From Ramlibacter sp. Leaf400 (GTDB lineage: Bacteria > Pseudomonadota > Gammaproteobacteria > Burkholderiales > Burkholderiaceae_C), in the NCBI RefSeq assembly GCF_001424545.1, contig NZ_LMQL01000008.1:186001-250000 (forward strand): a stretch of DNA of 64,000 nucleotides. The letters run 5' to 3'. Below the pieces are notes generated by a model. The model saw nothing but the letters and a program-made list of their open reading frames with translations. It was not told where the DNA came from and did not search any database. A program made the position numbers and the translations under genes. Of this stretch, positions 37,258 to 48,036 are shown piece by piece; position 1 is the first letter of the stretch, and every line of letters begins with the position of its first letter.

Positions 37258-37284
37258 GCGGCTGCCCAAATTTTGGGCAGCCGC
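37258..37284 (-). terminator. Long inverted repeat after maeB
   Basis: Perfect 13-bp arms (37258-37270, GCGGCTGCCCAAA, with 37272-37284). On the minus strand it lies 31 bases after the maeB stop and is followed by TTGCCTTTTG. Most likely the maeB terminator; it is nearly symmetrical. Confidence 0.6.
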
Positions 37285-37315
37285 CAAGGCCTTTCCGGAC
37301 CGGGTTGACGAGCTG

Positions 37316-39658
37316 CTAAGTTAGTGCCAGCTGTCGCGCCTGGTGTTGTCGCGTGGCGTTTGCGTCAGCGACGGTCAGCGCCGTCATGTTGACGATCCGG
37401 CGCACGGTCGTGCTGGCCGTCAGGATATGCACCGGTTTGGCGGCACCCAGCAGCACCGGGCCGATGGCGATGTTGCCGCCGGCCGCCGTCTTCAGCAGGT
37501 TGTAGGAGATGTTGGCTGCGTCCATGTTCGGACAGACGAGCAGGTTGGCGTCGCCCGACAGCGAGCTGTGCGGCATCAGCTGGGCCCGCGACGCGCCGTC
37601 CAGCGCCACGTCGCCGTGCATCTCGCCGTCGACTTCCAGCCAGGGCGCGGCCGTCTGCAGCAGCTGGAGCGTGTCGCGCATCTTGACGGCGCTGGGCTGG
37701 TTGCTGGAGCCGAAGTTGGAATGCGACAGCAGCGCGGCCTTGGGCTTGAGGCCGAATCTCATCATTTCCTCGGCCGCCATCACGGTGATCTCCGCCAGTT
37801 GCGCGGCCGTGGGGTCGTAGTTCACGTGGGTGTCGACCAGGAAAACCTGGCGGTTGGGCAGGACCAGCCCGTTCATGCAGGCATAGGTGCACACGCCCTC
37901 GCGCTTGCCGATCACCTGGTCGATGTACTGCAGGTGCATGGGGGTGGTGCCCCAGGTGCCGCAGATCATCCCGTCGACCTGCTCCTTGTGCAGCAGCATG
38001 GCGCCGATCAGGGTCAGCCGCCGGCGCATCTCGATCTTGGCCATCTGCATGGTCACGCCCTTGCGCTCGGTCATGCGGTGGTAGGTCTGCCAGAAGTCGC
38101 GGTAGCGGTCGTCCTGCTCGACGTTGACGATATCGTAGTCGCGCCCTTCCTGCAGGCGCAGCCCGAACTTCTCGATGCGCTGGGCGATCACCGCCGGCCG
38201 GCCGATGATGGTGGGGCGCGCCACGCCCTCGTCCACGACGATCTGCGCGGCCCGCAGCACGCGCTCTTCCTCGCCTTCGCAGTACGCCACCCGCTTGCGG
38301 GCGGCGCCCTTGGCCGCCGTGAAGATCGGCTTCATCGTCGTGCCCGATGCGTAGACAAAGCTTTGCAAGCGTTCCCGGTAGGCGTCCATGTCCTTGACCG
38401 GCCGCGCCGCCACGCCGCTGTCCACCGCGGCCTGGGCCACGGCCGGCGCGATCTTCATCATCAGCCGCGGATCGAACGGCTTGGGGATCAGGTACTCCGG
38501 TCCGAAAGCCAGCTTCTGCCCGGCGTAGGCGGCGGCAACCACCTCGCTCTGCTCGGCCTGGGCCAGTTCGGCGATGGCGTGGACCGCCGCGATCTCCATC
38601 TCCACCGTGATGGTGGTGGCGCCCGAGTCGAGCGCGCCGCGGAAGATGTAGGGGAAGCACAGGACGTTGTTGACCTGGTTCGGGTAGTCGGTGCGGCCGG
38701 TGGCCAGGATGGCGTCGGGCCGCACCGCCAGGGCGTCCTCCGGCATGATTTCCGGATTGGGGTTGGCCAGTGCCAGGATCAGCGGATTCTTGGCCATGGT
38801 CTTGACCATCGCCGGCTTGAGCACGCCGCTGGCCGAAAGCCCCAGGAAGATGTCGGCGCCCTCGACCACCTCGGCCAGGGTGCGGGCCGAGGTCTTCTGC
38901 GCGAACTGCACCTTGTCCTCGTCCATCAGTTCCTTGCGGCCTTCGTAGACCACGCCGGCCAGGTCGGTGGCGAAGATGTTCTCGCGCGGCAGCCCTAGCT
39001 TGACCAGCAGGTTCAGGCAGGCGAGTGCCGCGGCGCCGGCGCCCGACGTCACCAGCCTGACCTTGGACAGCTCCTTGCCCACCACCTTCAGACCGTTGAG
39101 GATGGCCGCGCCGACCACGATGGCGGTGCCGTGCTGGTCGTCGTGGAAGACCGGGATCTTCATGCGCTCGCGCAGCTTGCGCTCCACGTAGAAGCAGTCC
39201 GGCGCCTTGATGTCCTCGAGGTTGATGCCGCCGAACGTGGGCTCCAGCGCCGCGATCACGTCGACCAGCTTGTCGAGGTTGTCCTTTTCGTTGATCTCGA
39301 TGTCGAAGACGTCGATGCCGGCGAACTTCTTGAACAGGACACCCTTGCCTTCCATCACCGGCTTGGAGGCGAGCGGGCCGATGTCGCCCAGGCCCAGCAC
39401 GGCGGTGCCGTTGGTGATCACCGCCACCAGGTTGCCGCGCGCGGTGTAGCGGAATGCCGCCGCCGGGTCCTTGACGATCTCCTCGCAGGGGGCCGCCACG
39501 CCCGGCGAATAGGCCAGGGCCAGGTCGTGCTGGTTGATCAGCTGCTTGGTGGCGTGGATCGCCACCTTCCCCGGCGTGGGGTACTCGTGGTACTCGAGTG
39601 CGGCCTGGCGGAGTTCGGCGCGTTTCTCGGCCGAATTCGTGGATTCCATGGGGGGCAT
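37316..39658 (-). CDS. maeB: NADP-dependent malic enzyme with phosphotransacetylase domain
   Basis: Decarboxylates malate to pyruvate, making NADPH. The 780 residues begin [32 protein letters not shown] (ATG at 39658, with GGAGAC upstream; an ATG three codons later is possible). The malic domain has [26 protein letters not shown] and the Rossmann [15 protein letters not shown]. From about residue 440 follows the phosphotransacetylase-like regulatory domain ([17 protein letters not shown]...), typical of the large MaeB form. A TACAAT -10 (minus, 39717-39722) precedes it. The terminator-like repeat follows. Confidence 0.97.
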   Translation of the reverse strand: MPPMESTNSAEKRAELRQAALEYHEYPTPGKVAIHATKQLINQHDLALAYSPGVAAPCEEIVKDPAAAFRYTARGNLVAVITNGTAVLGLGDIGPLASKPVMEGKGVLFKKFAGIDVFDIEINEKDNLDKLVDVIAALEPTFGGINLEDIKAPDCFYVERKLRERMKIPVFHDDQHGTAIVVGAAILNGLKVVGKELSKVRLVTSGAGAAALACLNLLVKLGLPRENIFATDLAGVVYEGRKELMDEDKVQFAQKTSARTLAEVVEGADIFLGLSASGVLKPAMVKTMAKNPLILALANPNPEIMPEDALAVRPDAILATGRTDYPNQVNNVLCFPYIFRGALDSGATTITVEMEIAAVHAIAELAQAEQSEVVAAAYAGQKLAFGPEYLIPKPFDPRLMMKIAPAVAQAAVDSGVAARPVKDMDAYRERLQSFVYASGTTMKPIFTAAKGAARKRVAYCEGEEERVLRAAQIVVDEGVARPTIIGRPAVIAQRIEKFGLRLQEGRDYDIVNVEQDDRYRDFWQTYHRMTERKGVTMQMAKIEMRRRLTLIGAMLLHKEQVDGMICGTWGTTPMHLQYIDQVIGKREGVCTYACMNGLVLPNRQVFLVDTHVNYDPTAAQLAEITVMAAEEMMRFGLKPKAALLSHSNFGSSNQPSAVKMRDTLQLLQTAAPWLEVDGEMHGDVALDGASRAQLMPHSSLSGDANLLVCPNMDAANISYNLLKTAAGGNIAIGPVLLGAAKPVHILTASTTVRRIVNMTALTVADANATRQHQARQLALT

Positions 39659-39781
39659 CGGCAGTTGTCTCCTCTGACGGCACGCGAAAAAGCGGGCCGT
39701 TCCGTTGGGGTGGGCGATTGTAGAACCCCGGTCATGCCCGCCTGCGCTCCTGCGCCGCGGGCGCAGGCCGGGCACTGCGAA

Positions 39782-39812
39782 AATGGCGCGTTATGGCGTA
39801 ACATGCGCCATT
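39782..39812. promoter_or_regulatory. Palindromic operator/promoter of the ParD-zeta pair
   Basis: Nested inverted repeats: AATGGCGC (39782-39789) with GCGCCATT (39805-39812), and GTTA (39790-39793) with TAAC (39799-39802). A TAACAT -10-like sequence (39799-39804) falls inside. It lies 26 bases before the antitoxin gene, the usual place for autorepression by a ribbon-helix-helix antitoxin. Confidence 0.6.
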
Positions 39813-39837
39813 CCGACGCTTTCCCCGGGAGCCGACC

Positions 39838-40203
39838 ATGTCCTCCGAAACACCTGCCTATGTTTCCGTCAAGCTGCCGGCCGGCCTCGTCAACCAGGCG
39901 CGCGAGGCGGCCCAGACCATGCGCCGTTCGGTGGCCAGCCAGGTCGAGTACTGGGCCACGCTGGGCATGGCGCTGGAGCACGCCGGGCTGTCCACCAGCG
40001 ACAGCCGGGCCCTGATCGCCCGCCAGGAGCGGGCCGCCTACGGCGCACCCCGGGAGGCCATGGCGGTCTCGCCGGAGCTGGACGACCTGCAGGCCCACGT
40101 GCTGGCCCTGTCCAAGTCGGGAGCGCTGTCGGCGCGCGCGCAGGACGCCGTCGCCGGCAACAAGACGCGGGCCGGCCGCGGGAAAGGACGCAAGTCCGCA
40201 TGA
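39838..40203 (+). CDS. ParD-like antitoxin
   Basis: 121-residue protein with an N-terminal ribbon-helix-helix-like part: YVSVKLPAGLVNQAREAAQTMRRSVASQVEYWATLG. It has the beta strand, then two helices as in ParD family antitoxins. The C-terminal half (about 60-121) would bind the toxin and ends in a basic tail (NKTRAGRGKGRKSA). GGGAG sits seven bases before the ATG. The zeta-like kinase gene follows after 10 bases. It probably represses its own palindromic promoter. Pairing ParD-type with zeta toxins, instead of the classical epsilon antitoxin, is the notable point. Confidence 0.82.
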   Translation: MSSETPAYVSVKLPAGLVNQAREAAQTMRRSVASQVEYWATLGMALEHAGLSTSDSRALIARQERAAYGAPREAMAVSPELDDLQAHVLALSKSGALSARAQDAVAGNKTRAGRGKGRKSA

Positions 40204-40213
40204 GGCCAGGCCG

Positions 40214-40807
40214 ATGCCGGTCCTGCACCTGATCGCGGGGCCGCACGGGGTCGGGAAGACGGCGCTGTACCACTACCTGGTGGCGCCGCGCTATCCCGGC
40301 CTGCCGTTCATCGACGCCCAGGCGCACTCGGCGTCCCAGCTGCAGCACCTGGACGACCCGCAGGCGCGGGCCGCGGCCGCGCGCGAGTGGGCCGATGCCC
40401 AGTGGCAGGCGCTGCTGCGCCAGCAGGCCTCCTTCGCCACCGAGACCGCGTTCTCCCACCCGTCGCGGGTGGCGCTGATCGCACAGGCGCGCACGCTGGG
40501 TTTCGAGGTGGTGCTCTATGCGATGGCACTGGACGAGCCGCGCAAGCTGCTGCAGCGGGTCAACCAGCGGGTGCGCGAGGGCGGCCATGGGGTGCCTTCG
40601 CACAAGCTGCTGTCCCGCTATGCGCGCAGCCTGGACAACCTGCGCCACGCGGTCTTCATGGCCGACGTGGCCCTGCTGATCGACGGTTGCGATGCCCACG
40701 AAGGCGGCCCGCGGCTGGTCGCCACCCTCATGGGCAGCCAGATGCAGCTGCACACCGTGCAGCGGCCGCGATGGGTGGAGCGGGTGCTGGGCTTCGCCGA
40801 GGGCTAG
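40214..40807 (+). CDS. Zeta-toxin-like kinase
   Basis: Putative toxin of the zeta/PezT fold, which phosphorylates UDP-N-acetylglucosamine and blocks cell-wall synthesis. The 197 residues start MPVLHLIAGPHGVGKTALYHYLV, with a Walker A motif. FATETAFSHPSR is the substrate/catalytic motif of zeta toxins, followed by FEVVLYAMALDEPRKLLQRVNQRVREGGHGVPSHKLLSRYARSLDNL, the typical Arg-bearing helix for phosphate. It has no membrane segment. It lies directly after the ParD-like gene. Activity as a toxin is inferred. Confidence 0.87.
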   Translation: MPVLHLIAGPHGVGKTALYHYLVAPRYPGLPFIDAQAHSASQLQHLDDPQARAAAAREWADAQWQALLRQQASFATETAFSHPSRVALIAQARTLGFEVVLYAMALDEPRKLLQRVNQRVREGGHGVPSHKLLSRYARSLDNLRHAVFMADVALLIDGCDAHEGGPRLVATLMGSQMQLHTVQRPRWVERVLGFAEG

Positions 40808-40826
40808 CGGCGGGCCAGGCGTGCGG

Positions 40827-42212
40827 TCAGCCGCGCATCAGCGCTTCGATCTCGTCGGCCTTCACCGGCACGCCACGGGTGATCAGCTCGCAGCCGCGCT
40901 CGGTGACGATGGCGTCGTCCTCGATGCGGATGCCGATGTGGTGGAACTTCTCCGGCACGCCCTCGGCCGGCCGCACGTAGAGGCCCGGCTCGATGGTGAG
41001 CACCATGCCCGGCCGCAGCACGCGGCTGGGACGGTTCTTGATCACCTCGCCCGACAGCGGGTCCTTGCGCTCGCTGACCTCGCCCACCTCGGCCGGCTCC
41101 ACGTAGCTGCCGCAGTCGTGCACGTCCATCCCCAGCCAGTGGCCGGTGCGGTGCATGTAGAACTGGAAGTAGGCGCGCTGCTCGATCACGTCGTCCACGC
41201 CGCCGACCTTGTCGCGGTCCAGCAGGCCGACGTCCAGCATGCCCTGGGCGAGCACCTTCACCGTCGCGTCGTGCGGATCGTTGAAGCGCGCGCCGGCGCG
41301 GGTGGCGGCCACCGCCGCGTCCTGCGAGGCCAGCACCAGGTCGTAGAGCTCGCGCTGCGGGCCGCTGAACTTTCCGTCGGCGGGAAACGTTCGCGTGATG
41401 TCGCTGGCGTAGCCATCGAGCTCGCAGCCGGCGTCGATCAGCACCAGTTCGCCCGCGCGCACCGGCGTGTCGGCCGCGCGGTAGTGCAGCACGCAGGCAT
41501 TGGCGCCGGCCGCCACGATGGAGCTGTAGGCCGGGTACTGCGAACCGCCCAGGCGGAATTCGTGCAGCAGCTCGGCGTCCAGGTGGTACTCGCGCACGTC
41601 GCGGCCCTCGCGCAGCATCCGGGCCGACAGCTTCATGGCGCGGACGTGCGCGTGCGCGCTGATCTGCGCGGCGCGGCGCATCGTGTCCTGCTCGTGGGCG
41701 TCCTTGACCAGCCGCATCTCGTCGAGCACGGCGCACAGGTCGCGCTGCTCCTGCGGGCAGAGCGCCCCGTAGCGCACGCGGGCGCGCACCTGGTTGAGCC
41801 AGCCGCCCACCTTCGCCTCCAGCCCGGCGTGGATGGCGAACGGGAACCAGACCGCGTCGCGGTTTTCCAGCAGGCGGGGCAGCATGGCGTCGACCTCGTC
41901 GATCGAGTGTGCCGACTGCACGCCCAGCGCCTGCGGCGCCGCGGCGGGGCCCAGGCGGTAGCCGTCCCAGATCTCGCGTTCGAGGTCCTTGGGCGCGCAG
42001 AACAGCGTGCTCTTGCCATCCCCCGTGATGACCAGGAAGGCGTTGGGTTCGCCGAAGCCGGTCAGGTAGTGGAAGTAGCTGTCGTGGCGATAGAGGAAGT
42101 CGCTGTCGCGGTTGCGCTGTCGCTCCGGCGCGGTGGGCACCAGGGCGATGCCGTGGGGGCCAAGGGCGGAGGCCACGCGGGCGCGGCGTTCGGCGTAGAG
42201 GGATGGGCTCAT
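40827..42212 (-). CDS. pepP: Xaa-Pro aminopeptidase (aminopeptidase P)
   Basis: Removes N-terminal residues next to proline. The 461 residues have an N-terminal creatinase-like domain (about 1-170; DSDFLYRHDSYFHYLTGF) and a pita-bread metallopeptidase domain. Metal ligands appear in LIDAGCELDGYASDITRTFP (two Asp), HRTGHWLGMDVHD (His), TIEPGLYV (Glu) and RIEDDAIV (Glu). The ATG at 42212 overlaps the murU stop. It is the third gene of speD-murU-pepP on this strand. Confidence 0.97.
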   Translation of the reverse strand: MSPSLYAERRARVASALGPHGIALVPTAPERQRNRDSDFLYRHDSYFHYLTGFGEPNAFLVITGDGKSTLFCAPKDLEREIWDGYRLGPAAAPQALGVQSAHSIDEVDAMLPRLLENRDAVWFPFAIHAGLEAKVGGWLNQVRARVRYGALCPQEQRDLCAVLDEMRLVKDAHEQDTMRRAAQISAHAHVRAMKLSARMLREGRDVREYHLDAELLHEFRLGGSQYPAYSSIVAAGANACVLHYRAADTPVRAGELVLIDAGCELDGYASDITRTFPADGKFSGPQRELYDLVLASQDAAVAATRAGARFNDPHDATVKVLAQGMLDVGLLDRDKVGGVDDVIEQRAYFQFYMHRTGHWLGMDVHDCGSYVEPAEVGEVSERKDPLSGEVIKNRPSRVLRPGMVLTIEPGLYVRPAEGVPEKFHHIGIRIEDDAIVTERGCELITRGVPVKADEIEALMRG

Positions 42213-42907
42213 GTTGCGTTCAGTTGGGCCAGGCGCTGCGGCGTGCCGACGTCGGTCCAGGGTCCGGCATGGATCTCGGCGGTGACCAGGCCATTGTCCA
42301 TCGCGCGGCGCAGCATGGGCGCGAGCGGGACTTTCAGGCCCTGCGGGTTGCCGGCGGGCAGTTCGGCGAAGAAGGCCTTGCGGTACAGGCCGATGGTGGA
42401 AAACGTGTAGCGCGTCTCGCCCTGGTTGCGGGCCTGGCCGTCCGCCCCCAGCGCGAAGTCGCCGCGCGGGTTGTGGTCCGGATTGGGCACCAGGTACAGG
42501 TGGGCCAGCTGCGGTCCGCGGGCGAAGCGCTCGAGCGCCTGGGCGCTGAAGTCGAAGCCGGGCACGAACACGTCGCCGGCAACCCCCCAGAAGACGTCGT
42601 CCAGCAGCGGAAGCGCGCGGGCGATCCCGCCGGCCGTCTCCAGCGCGCCGCCGAAATCGCGGCCCTCATGCGAATAGGCGATCTGCAGGCCGGCGAACGC
42701 GCCGCCCAGGCGCTGCTCGATCTGCTCGCCCAGCCAGGCGGTGTTGATGACGGCCCGCGTGCACCCGGCCTTCGCCAGCGCCTGCAGGTGCCACGCGATC
42801 AGCGGCTGGCCGCGCACCTCCAGCAGCGGCTTGGGGCAGCTGTCCGTCAGCGGCCGCATGCGTTCGCCACGGCCGGCGGCCAGCACCATGGCGCGCGCCG
42901 GGGTCAC
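42209..42907 (-). CDS. murU: Nucleotidyltransferase, N-acetylmuramate-1-phosphate uridylyltransferase type (MurU)
   Basis: Transfers UMP to a sugar-1-phosphate; in the AmgK-MurU recycling route it makes UDP-MurNAc. The GTG at 42907 gives 232 residues (VTPARAMVLAAGRGERMRPLTDSCPKPLLEVRGQPLIAWHL, the nucleotide-binding signature). It overlaps the speD stop (GTGA). VINTAWLGEQIEQRLG, VAGDVFVPG (metal Asp) and the closing GPWTDVGTPQRL are typical. amgK, the usual neighbour, is about 11 kb away. Other sugar-nucleotidyltransferases share this fold, but the presence of amgK in the same window supports MurU. Confidence 0.88.
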   Translation of the reverse strand: MTPARAMVLAAGRGERMRPLTDSCPKPLLEVRGQPLIAWHLQALAKAGCTRAVINTAWLGEQIEQRLGGAFAGLQIAYSHEGRDFGGALETAGGIARALPLLDDVFWGVAGDVFVPGFDFSAQALERFARGPQLAHLYLVPNPDHNPRGDFALGADGQARNQGETRYTFSTIGLYRKAFFAELPAGNPQGLKVPLAPMLRRAMDNGLVTAEIHAGPWTDVGTPQRLAQLNAT

Positions 42908-43266
42908 TCGCCGTCCCCGCGGTCCAGGGAACGCTGTTCCGTCCACTCCGGCTGGAAGCGCTGCACCAGCGCGAACATCAGGCCGCGCGCCTTGGCCGAG
43001 AAATCGTCCTGCGCATGGGCCAGGCACACGTCCACCGTCACGCCGCGCTCCTGCGGCCAGGTGTGCAGGCATACGTGGGAGCCGGCCAGCAGCAGGGCCG
43101 CCATGGCGCCGCCGGAGGCGTCGACGTGGGCCATCTCGCGCTCGACGACCAGGCCCACCGCCTCGGCGGCCTGCCGGGCGAACTGGCCCAGCTGCTGCGC
43201 GTCGGTCAGCCAGCGCCCTTCGCAGCGGCACTGGTACAGGTCGGCGGTGAGGTGCAGGCCTCGCAT
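42904..43266 (-). CDS. speD: S-adenosylmethionine decarboxylase proenzyme
   Basis: Makes decarboxylated SAM for spermidine synthesis; the chain cleaves itself before a Ser to create a pyruvoyl group. The 120 residues match the short bacterial type. The processing region is LLLAGSHVCLHTWPQERGVTVDVCLAH: the Ser, His and Cys positions are present, but the Glu that normally precedes Ser (ESH) is Gly here. The ATG at 43266 begins MRGLHLTADLYQC. The start of the gene is divergent from tkt. Confidence 0.88.
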   Translation of the reverse strand: MRGLHLTADLYQCRCEGRWLTDAQQLGQFARQAAEAVGLVVEREMAHVDASGGAMAALLLAGSHVCLHTWPQERGVTVDVCLAHAQDDFSAKARGLMFALVQRFQPEWTEQRSLDRGDGE

Positions 43267-43329
43267 CGTGCGACTGTAGACGATGGCTCCGCTCGCCCCG
43301 GCCCCGGACGGGGGATGGAGCCCAACCGC

Positions 43330-43335
43330 TAAAAT
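43330..43335 (+). promoter_or_regulatory. tkt -10 element with GC-rich discriminator
   Basis: TAAAAT followed by TGCGGGTTTCCCCC, similar to the rpmH and gap upstream regions. No clear -35 was found. Confidence 0.45.
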
Positions 43336-43401
43336 TGCGGGTTTCCCCCAAGCCGCCCGTCCCGCCCGGGCCCGCCCGCCGTCTTCCCCCCAAAGCCGCC
43401 C

Positions 43402-45480
43402 ATGTCCTTCCTCTCCGCCGCCACCTCTTCCGCCGACACGTCCCCCGAGGCCAGCGCCGACGCCGTGCAGATGGCCAACGCGATCCGGGCCCTGGCCATG
43501 GACGCCGTGCAGCAAGCCAACTCCGGCCATCCCGGCGCGCCCATGGGCATGGCCGACATCTCGGTGGCGTTGTGGCACCGGCACCTGAAGCACAACCCGG
43601 CCGATCCGCAGTGGTTCGACCGCGACCGTTTCGTGCTCTCCAACGGGCACGGCTCGATGCTGGTCTACGCGCTGCTGCACCTGACGGGCTACGACCTGCC
43701 GCTGGAGGAGCTGAAGAACTTCCGCCAGCTGCACAGCAAGACGGCCGGCCACCCCGAGGTGGGCATCACCCCCGGCGTGGAAACCACCACCGGCCCGCTG
43801 GGCCAGGGCATCACCAACGCCGTGGGCATGGCCCTGGCCGAGAAGCTGCTGGCCACCGAGTTCAACCGCGACGGCCATGCCATCGTGGACCACTTCACCT
43901 ACGTGTTCCTGGGCGACGGCTGCCTGATGGAGGGCATCAGCCACGAGGCCTGCGCGCTGGCCGCCGCCTGGAAGCTGAACAAGCTGGTCGCCGTCTACGA
44001 CGACAACGGCATCTCCATCGACGGCAAGGTCACGCCCTGGTTCGTCGACGACACGCCGGCCCGCTTCAAGGCCTACGGCTGGAACGTGATCGGCCCGATC
44101 GACGGGCATGACGTGGACGTGGTGGACCGCGCCATCGCCGACGCCCGCCGCAGCGCCGACAAGCCCACCCTGATCGTGGCCAAGACCCAGATCGGCAAGG
44201 GCAGCCCCAACCGCGCCAACACGGCCAAGGCGCACGGCGAGGCGCTGGGCCTGGAAGAGGTCAAGCTCACCCGCGAGGCGCTGGGCTGGCCGCACGAGCC
44301 CTTCGTGGTGCCGCGCCCGGTCTACGGCGCCTGGGATGCCAGGGCCAAGGGCCGCGCGGCCCAGGCCGAGTGGGAAGGCCGCTTCGCCACCTACAAGGCG
44401 GCCTACCCGGAACTGGCGACCGAATTCGCGCGCCGCATGAAGGGCGAGCTGCCGCGCAACTTCGCCCAGGTCGCGGTGGACGCCGCCGTGGGCGCGCACG
44501 CCAAGGCCGAGACCGTCGCCTCGCGCAAGGCTTCGCAGCTCGCGCTGGAAGCCTTCACCGCCGCCCTGCCCGAGCTGCTGGGCGGCAGCGCGGACCTGAC
44601 CGGCTCCAACCTCACCAACACCAAGAGCACGCCGCCGCTGCGCTTCGACCTCGCCGGCAACGTGCAGCGCGACGAGAACGGCCGCATCGGCCGCCACATC
44701 AACTACGGCGTGCGCGAATTCGGCATGGCGGCCGTGATGAACGGCATCGCGCTGCACGGCGGCTACATCCCCTACGGCGGCACCTTCCTCACGTTCAGCG
44801 ACTACAGCCGCAACGCCATCCGCATGGCCGCGCTGATGAAGCGGCGCGTGATCCACGTCTTCACGCACGACTCCATCGGCCTGGGCGAGGACGGCCCCAC
44901 GCACCAGTCGATCGAGCACGCCGCCAGCCTGCGGCTGATGCCCAACCTGGACGTCTGGCGTCCCTGCGACACGGCCGAGACGGCCGTCGCCTGGGCGGTG
45001 GCCCTGCAGAACGAGAGCCGCCCGACCGCGCTGCTGCTGTCGCGCCAGAACCTGCCCTACGCACCCAAGGCCGGCCTGGAGGACATCAGCAAGGGCGGCT
45101 ACGTGCTGGCCGAGCCGGCCGAGGTGGGCCTGCAGCGCGCGCAGGCGGTGATCATCGCCACCGGCTCCGAAGTGCAGCTGGCCCTCAAGGCCCAGGAACT
45201 GCTGGCGCAGGACAACATCGCCGTGCGCGTGGTCTCCATGCCCAGCACCACCACCTTCGACCGCCAGAGCGTGGCCTACAAGCAGGACGTGCTGCCCGCC
45301 GGCCTGCCGCGCATCGCCGTCGAGATGGGCGTGTCCGACTTCTGGTGGAAGTACGGCTGCGCGGCGGTGGTGGGCATCGACACCTACGGCGAATCGGCGC
45401 CGGCCAACGTGCTGTTCAAGCACTTCGGCTTCACGCCGGAGAACGTGGCCGACACGGTGCGGGCCGCACTGTCGCGTTGA
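43402..45480 (+). CDS. tkt: Transketolase
   Basis: Thiamine-diphosphate enzyme of the pentose-phosphate pathway that moves two-carbon units between sugar phosphates. The 692 residues include [52 protein letters not shown] (ThDP/Mg GDG motif), ending with the pyrimidine-binding [17 protein letters not shown] and [16 protein letters not shown]. Full length. The ATG at 43402 begins [10 protein letters not shown]. gap follows after 136 bases, so carbon-metabolism genes sit together; each seems to have its own promoter. Confidence 0.98.
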   Translation: MSFLSAATSSADTSPEASADAVQMANAIRALAMDAVQQANSGHPGAPMGMADISVALWHRHLKHNPADPQWFDRDRFVLSNGHGSMLVYALLHLTGYDLPLEELKNFRQLHSKTAGHPEVGITPGVETTTGPLGQGITNAVGMALAEKLLATEFNRDGHAIVDHFTYVFLGDGCLMEGISHEACALAAAWKLNKLVAVYDDNGISIDGKVTPWFVDDTPARFKAYGWNVIGPIDGHDVDVVDRAIADARRSADKPTLIVAKTQIGKGSPNRANTAKAHGEALGLEEVKLTREALGWPHEPFVVPRPVYGAWDARAKGRAAQAEWEGRFATYKAAYPELATEFARRMKGELPRNFAQVAVDAAVGAHAKAETVASRKASQLALEAFTAALPELLGGSADLTGSNLTNTKSTPPLRFDLAGNVQRDENGRIGRHINYGVREFGMAAVMNGIALHGGYIPYGGTFLTFSDYSRNAIRMAALMKRRVIHVFTHDSIGLGEDGPTHQSIEHAASLRLMPNLDVWRPCDTAETAVAWAVALQNESRPTALLLSRQNLPYAPKAGLEDISKGGYVLAEPAEVGLQRAQAVIIATGSEVQLALKAQELLAQDNIAVRVVSMPSTTTFDRQSVAYKQDVLPAGLPRIAVEMGVSDFWWKYGCAAVVGIDTYGESAPANVLFKHFGFTPENVADTVRAALSR

Positions 45481-45586
45481 ACGGGATGGCGCTTTCGGGC
45501 CTTTGCCGCCCGGGCGGCACCCGCGCTGCGAAAATCGCGGGTGTCCGCCCTCCACCGGCGCTGCGGACGGGTTCGCCGCGCCTTGA

Positions 45587-46618
<1,032 letters not shown>

Positions 46619-46640
46619 GCGCTCCCCAGATCGGATGAAG

Positions 46641-46665
46641 AACGCGCCCGCCGGGCGCGTTTTTT
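46641..46665 (+). terminator. Rho-independent terminator after gap
   Basis: Nine-bp stem AACGCGCCC/GGGCGCGTT (46641-46649 and 46653-46661), loop GCC, with a T-run to 46665, 22 bases after the gap stop. Confidence 0.9.
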
Positions 46666-46739
46666 CTGGCAGGTCACGCGCCGCCGCCGCGCTGCGCCGC
46701 TATCGTGCGCCCTCCCCGGGACGGGGCAGGAGGAAGCGG

Positions 46740-47969
46740 ATGGAGGACGCGGCATTCCGGCAATGGCTCACGCAGCGCAGCTGGGCCATGAGCGTGCGCT
46801 ACTGCAAGGTGGTGGCGGTGCTGCTGCCGCCGGCGGCACTCACCACCGACGTCCCGCTGCTGCACGAGCACGGCGTCGGCGGCGTGGGCTGGCTGCTCGC
46901 CTGGCAAGTGGCGGCCGAGCTGGTGTGCCTGGCCCTGATCGCCGCCGACCGCTGGCTGCCCGCCCTGCGCGGCCGGGAAGGGCCGCTGTACACCTTCTGC
47001 GGCGTGTTCATCGGCCTGTGCACGTGGATCGGCATGGTGGACGGCGGCATGCGCGGCGACTTCTCCATCTACGCCGCCGGCATGACGTTCGGGGCCGCGG
47101 TGGCCGGCACGCCGCGACGCGTGCGCCAGCCGATGTACGCGGCCAGCCTGTTCGCGCTGGCGCTGCCCGTCTGGCACCGCGAAGCCGGCGATGCCGTGCG
47201 GGTGGCCGCCGGGCTGGTCAACCCGTTCTGCGTGGTGGTGCTGTGCCTGTGGCTGGACCGCTTCACCTACTCGCGTGACCGGGCCCTGTACCGCGAGACG
47301 CAGCGCGCGGAGGCCGAACGCGAGCGCGCCGACGGGGTGCTCTACAACGTGCTGCCGCGGGCGGTGGCCGACGAGATCAAGCAGTCGGGCCGGGTGCAGG
47401 CTCGCAAGTTCGACAACCTGGGCGTGCTGTTCGCCGACATCGCCGGCTTCACGCAGTTCTCCAGCCGGCTGCCCCCCGACGCGCTGGTGCTGGTGCTCGA
47501 CGAGATCTTCTCGTCCTTCGACGCCCTGGTGCAGCAGCACCGGCTGGAGAAGATCAAGACCATCGGCGATGCCTACATGGTGGTCGCGCCCGGACGCATC
47601 GACGCCCTGTGCCGGCTGGCGCTGGAGATGCGCGCCGCGCTGGAGCACTACAACCACGCCAACGGCACCGGCATGGCGCTGCGCATCGGCATCCACGCCG
47701 GGCCGGCGGTGGCGGGCGTTCTGGGCGTGCAGCGCTTCCTGTACGACGTGTGGGGCGACACGGTGAACATCGCCAGCCGCCTCGAATCCGCCGGCCGGGC
47801 CGGGAGCATCCAGGTGAGCGAAACGGTGGTGCGCCAGGCCGGCGAAGCGTTCGACTTCCATGCGCGCGGGCTGGTGGAACTGCAAGGCCGCGGCCGCCTG
47901 CTCACCTACTGGCTGCTCGGCGCGGCCCGGGTGCCGCGCGGCGCTTCTCCGCTGGCCGAACCCGCCTGA
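46740..47969 (+). CDS. Class III adenylate cyclase, membrane-anchored
   Basis: Makes cyclic AMP from ATP. The 409 residues from the ATG at 46740 (AGGAGG six bases upstream) have about six hydrophobic helices in residues 15-190. A helical linker with REAE-type coiled character (ETQRAEAERERADGVLYNVLPRAVADEIK) precedes the catalytic domain at about 215-395. FADIAGFTQFSSRLPPD carries the first metal Asp and KTIGDAYMVV the second Asp and the adenine-selecting Lys. YDVWGDTVNIASRLES has the partner Asp and transition-state residues. Lys and Asp at these positions indicate ATP rather than GTP. The frame extends upstream into the gap terminator but that part is not used. Confidence 0.92.
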   Translation: MEDAAFRQWLTQRSWAMSVRYCKVVAVLLPPAALTTDVPLLHEHGVGGVGWLLAWQVAAELVCLALIAADRWLPALRGREGPLYTFCGVFIGLCTWIGMVDGGMRGDFSIYAAGMTFGAAVAGTPRRVRQPMYAASLFALALPVWHREAGDAVRVAAGLVNPFCVVVLCLWLDRFTYSRDRALYRETQRAEAERERADGVLYNVLPRAVADEIKQSGRVQARKFDNLGVLFADIAGFTQFSSRLPPDALVLVLDEIFSSFDALVQQHRLEKIKTIGDAYMVVAPGRIDALCRLALEMRAALEHYNHANGTGMALRIGIHAGPAVAGVLGVQRFLYDVWGDTVNIASRLESAGRAGSIQVSETVVRQAGEAFDFHARGLVELQGRGRLLTYWLLGAARVPRGASPLAEPA

Positions 47970-48036
47970 GGCCGGCAGTTGTGCGCACGCGGCCGGGGCC
48001 GCGCCGAGGCAGGAACGTGGCTTGCCGCCGATTGGC

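Noticed and set aside
42904..45555. 883-codon minus-strand frame ending in speD
   Set aside because: Only the last 120 codons are SpeD; the rest is antisense to tkt.
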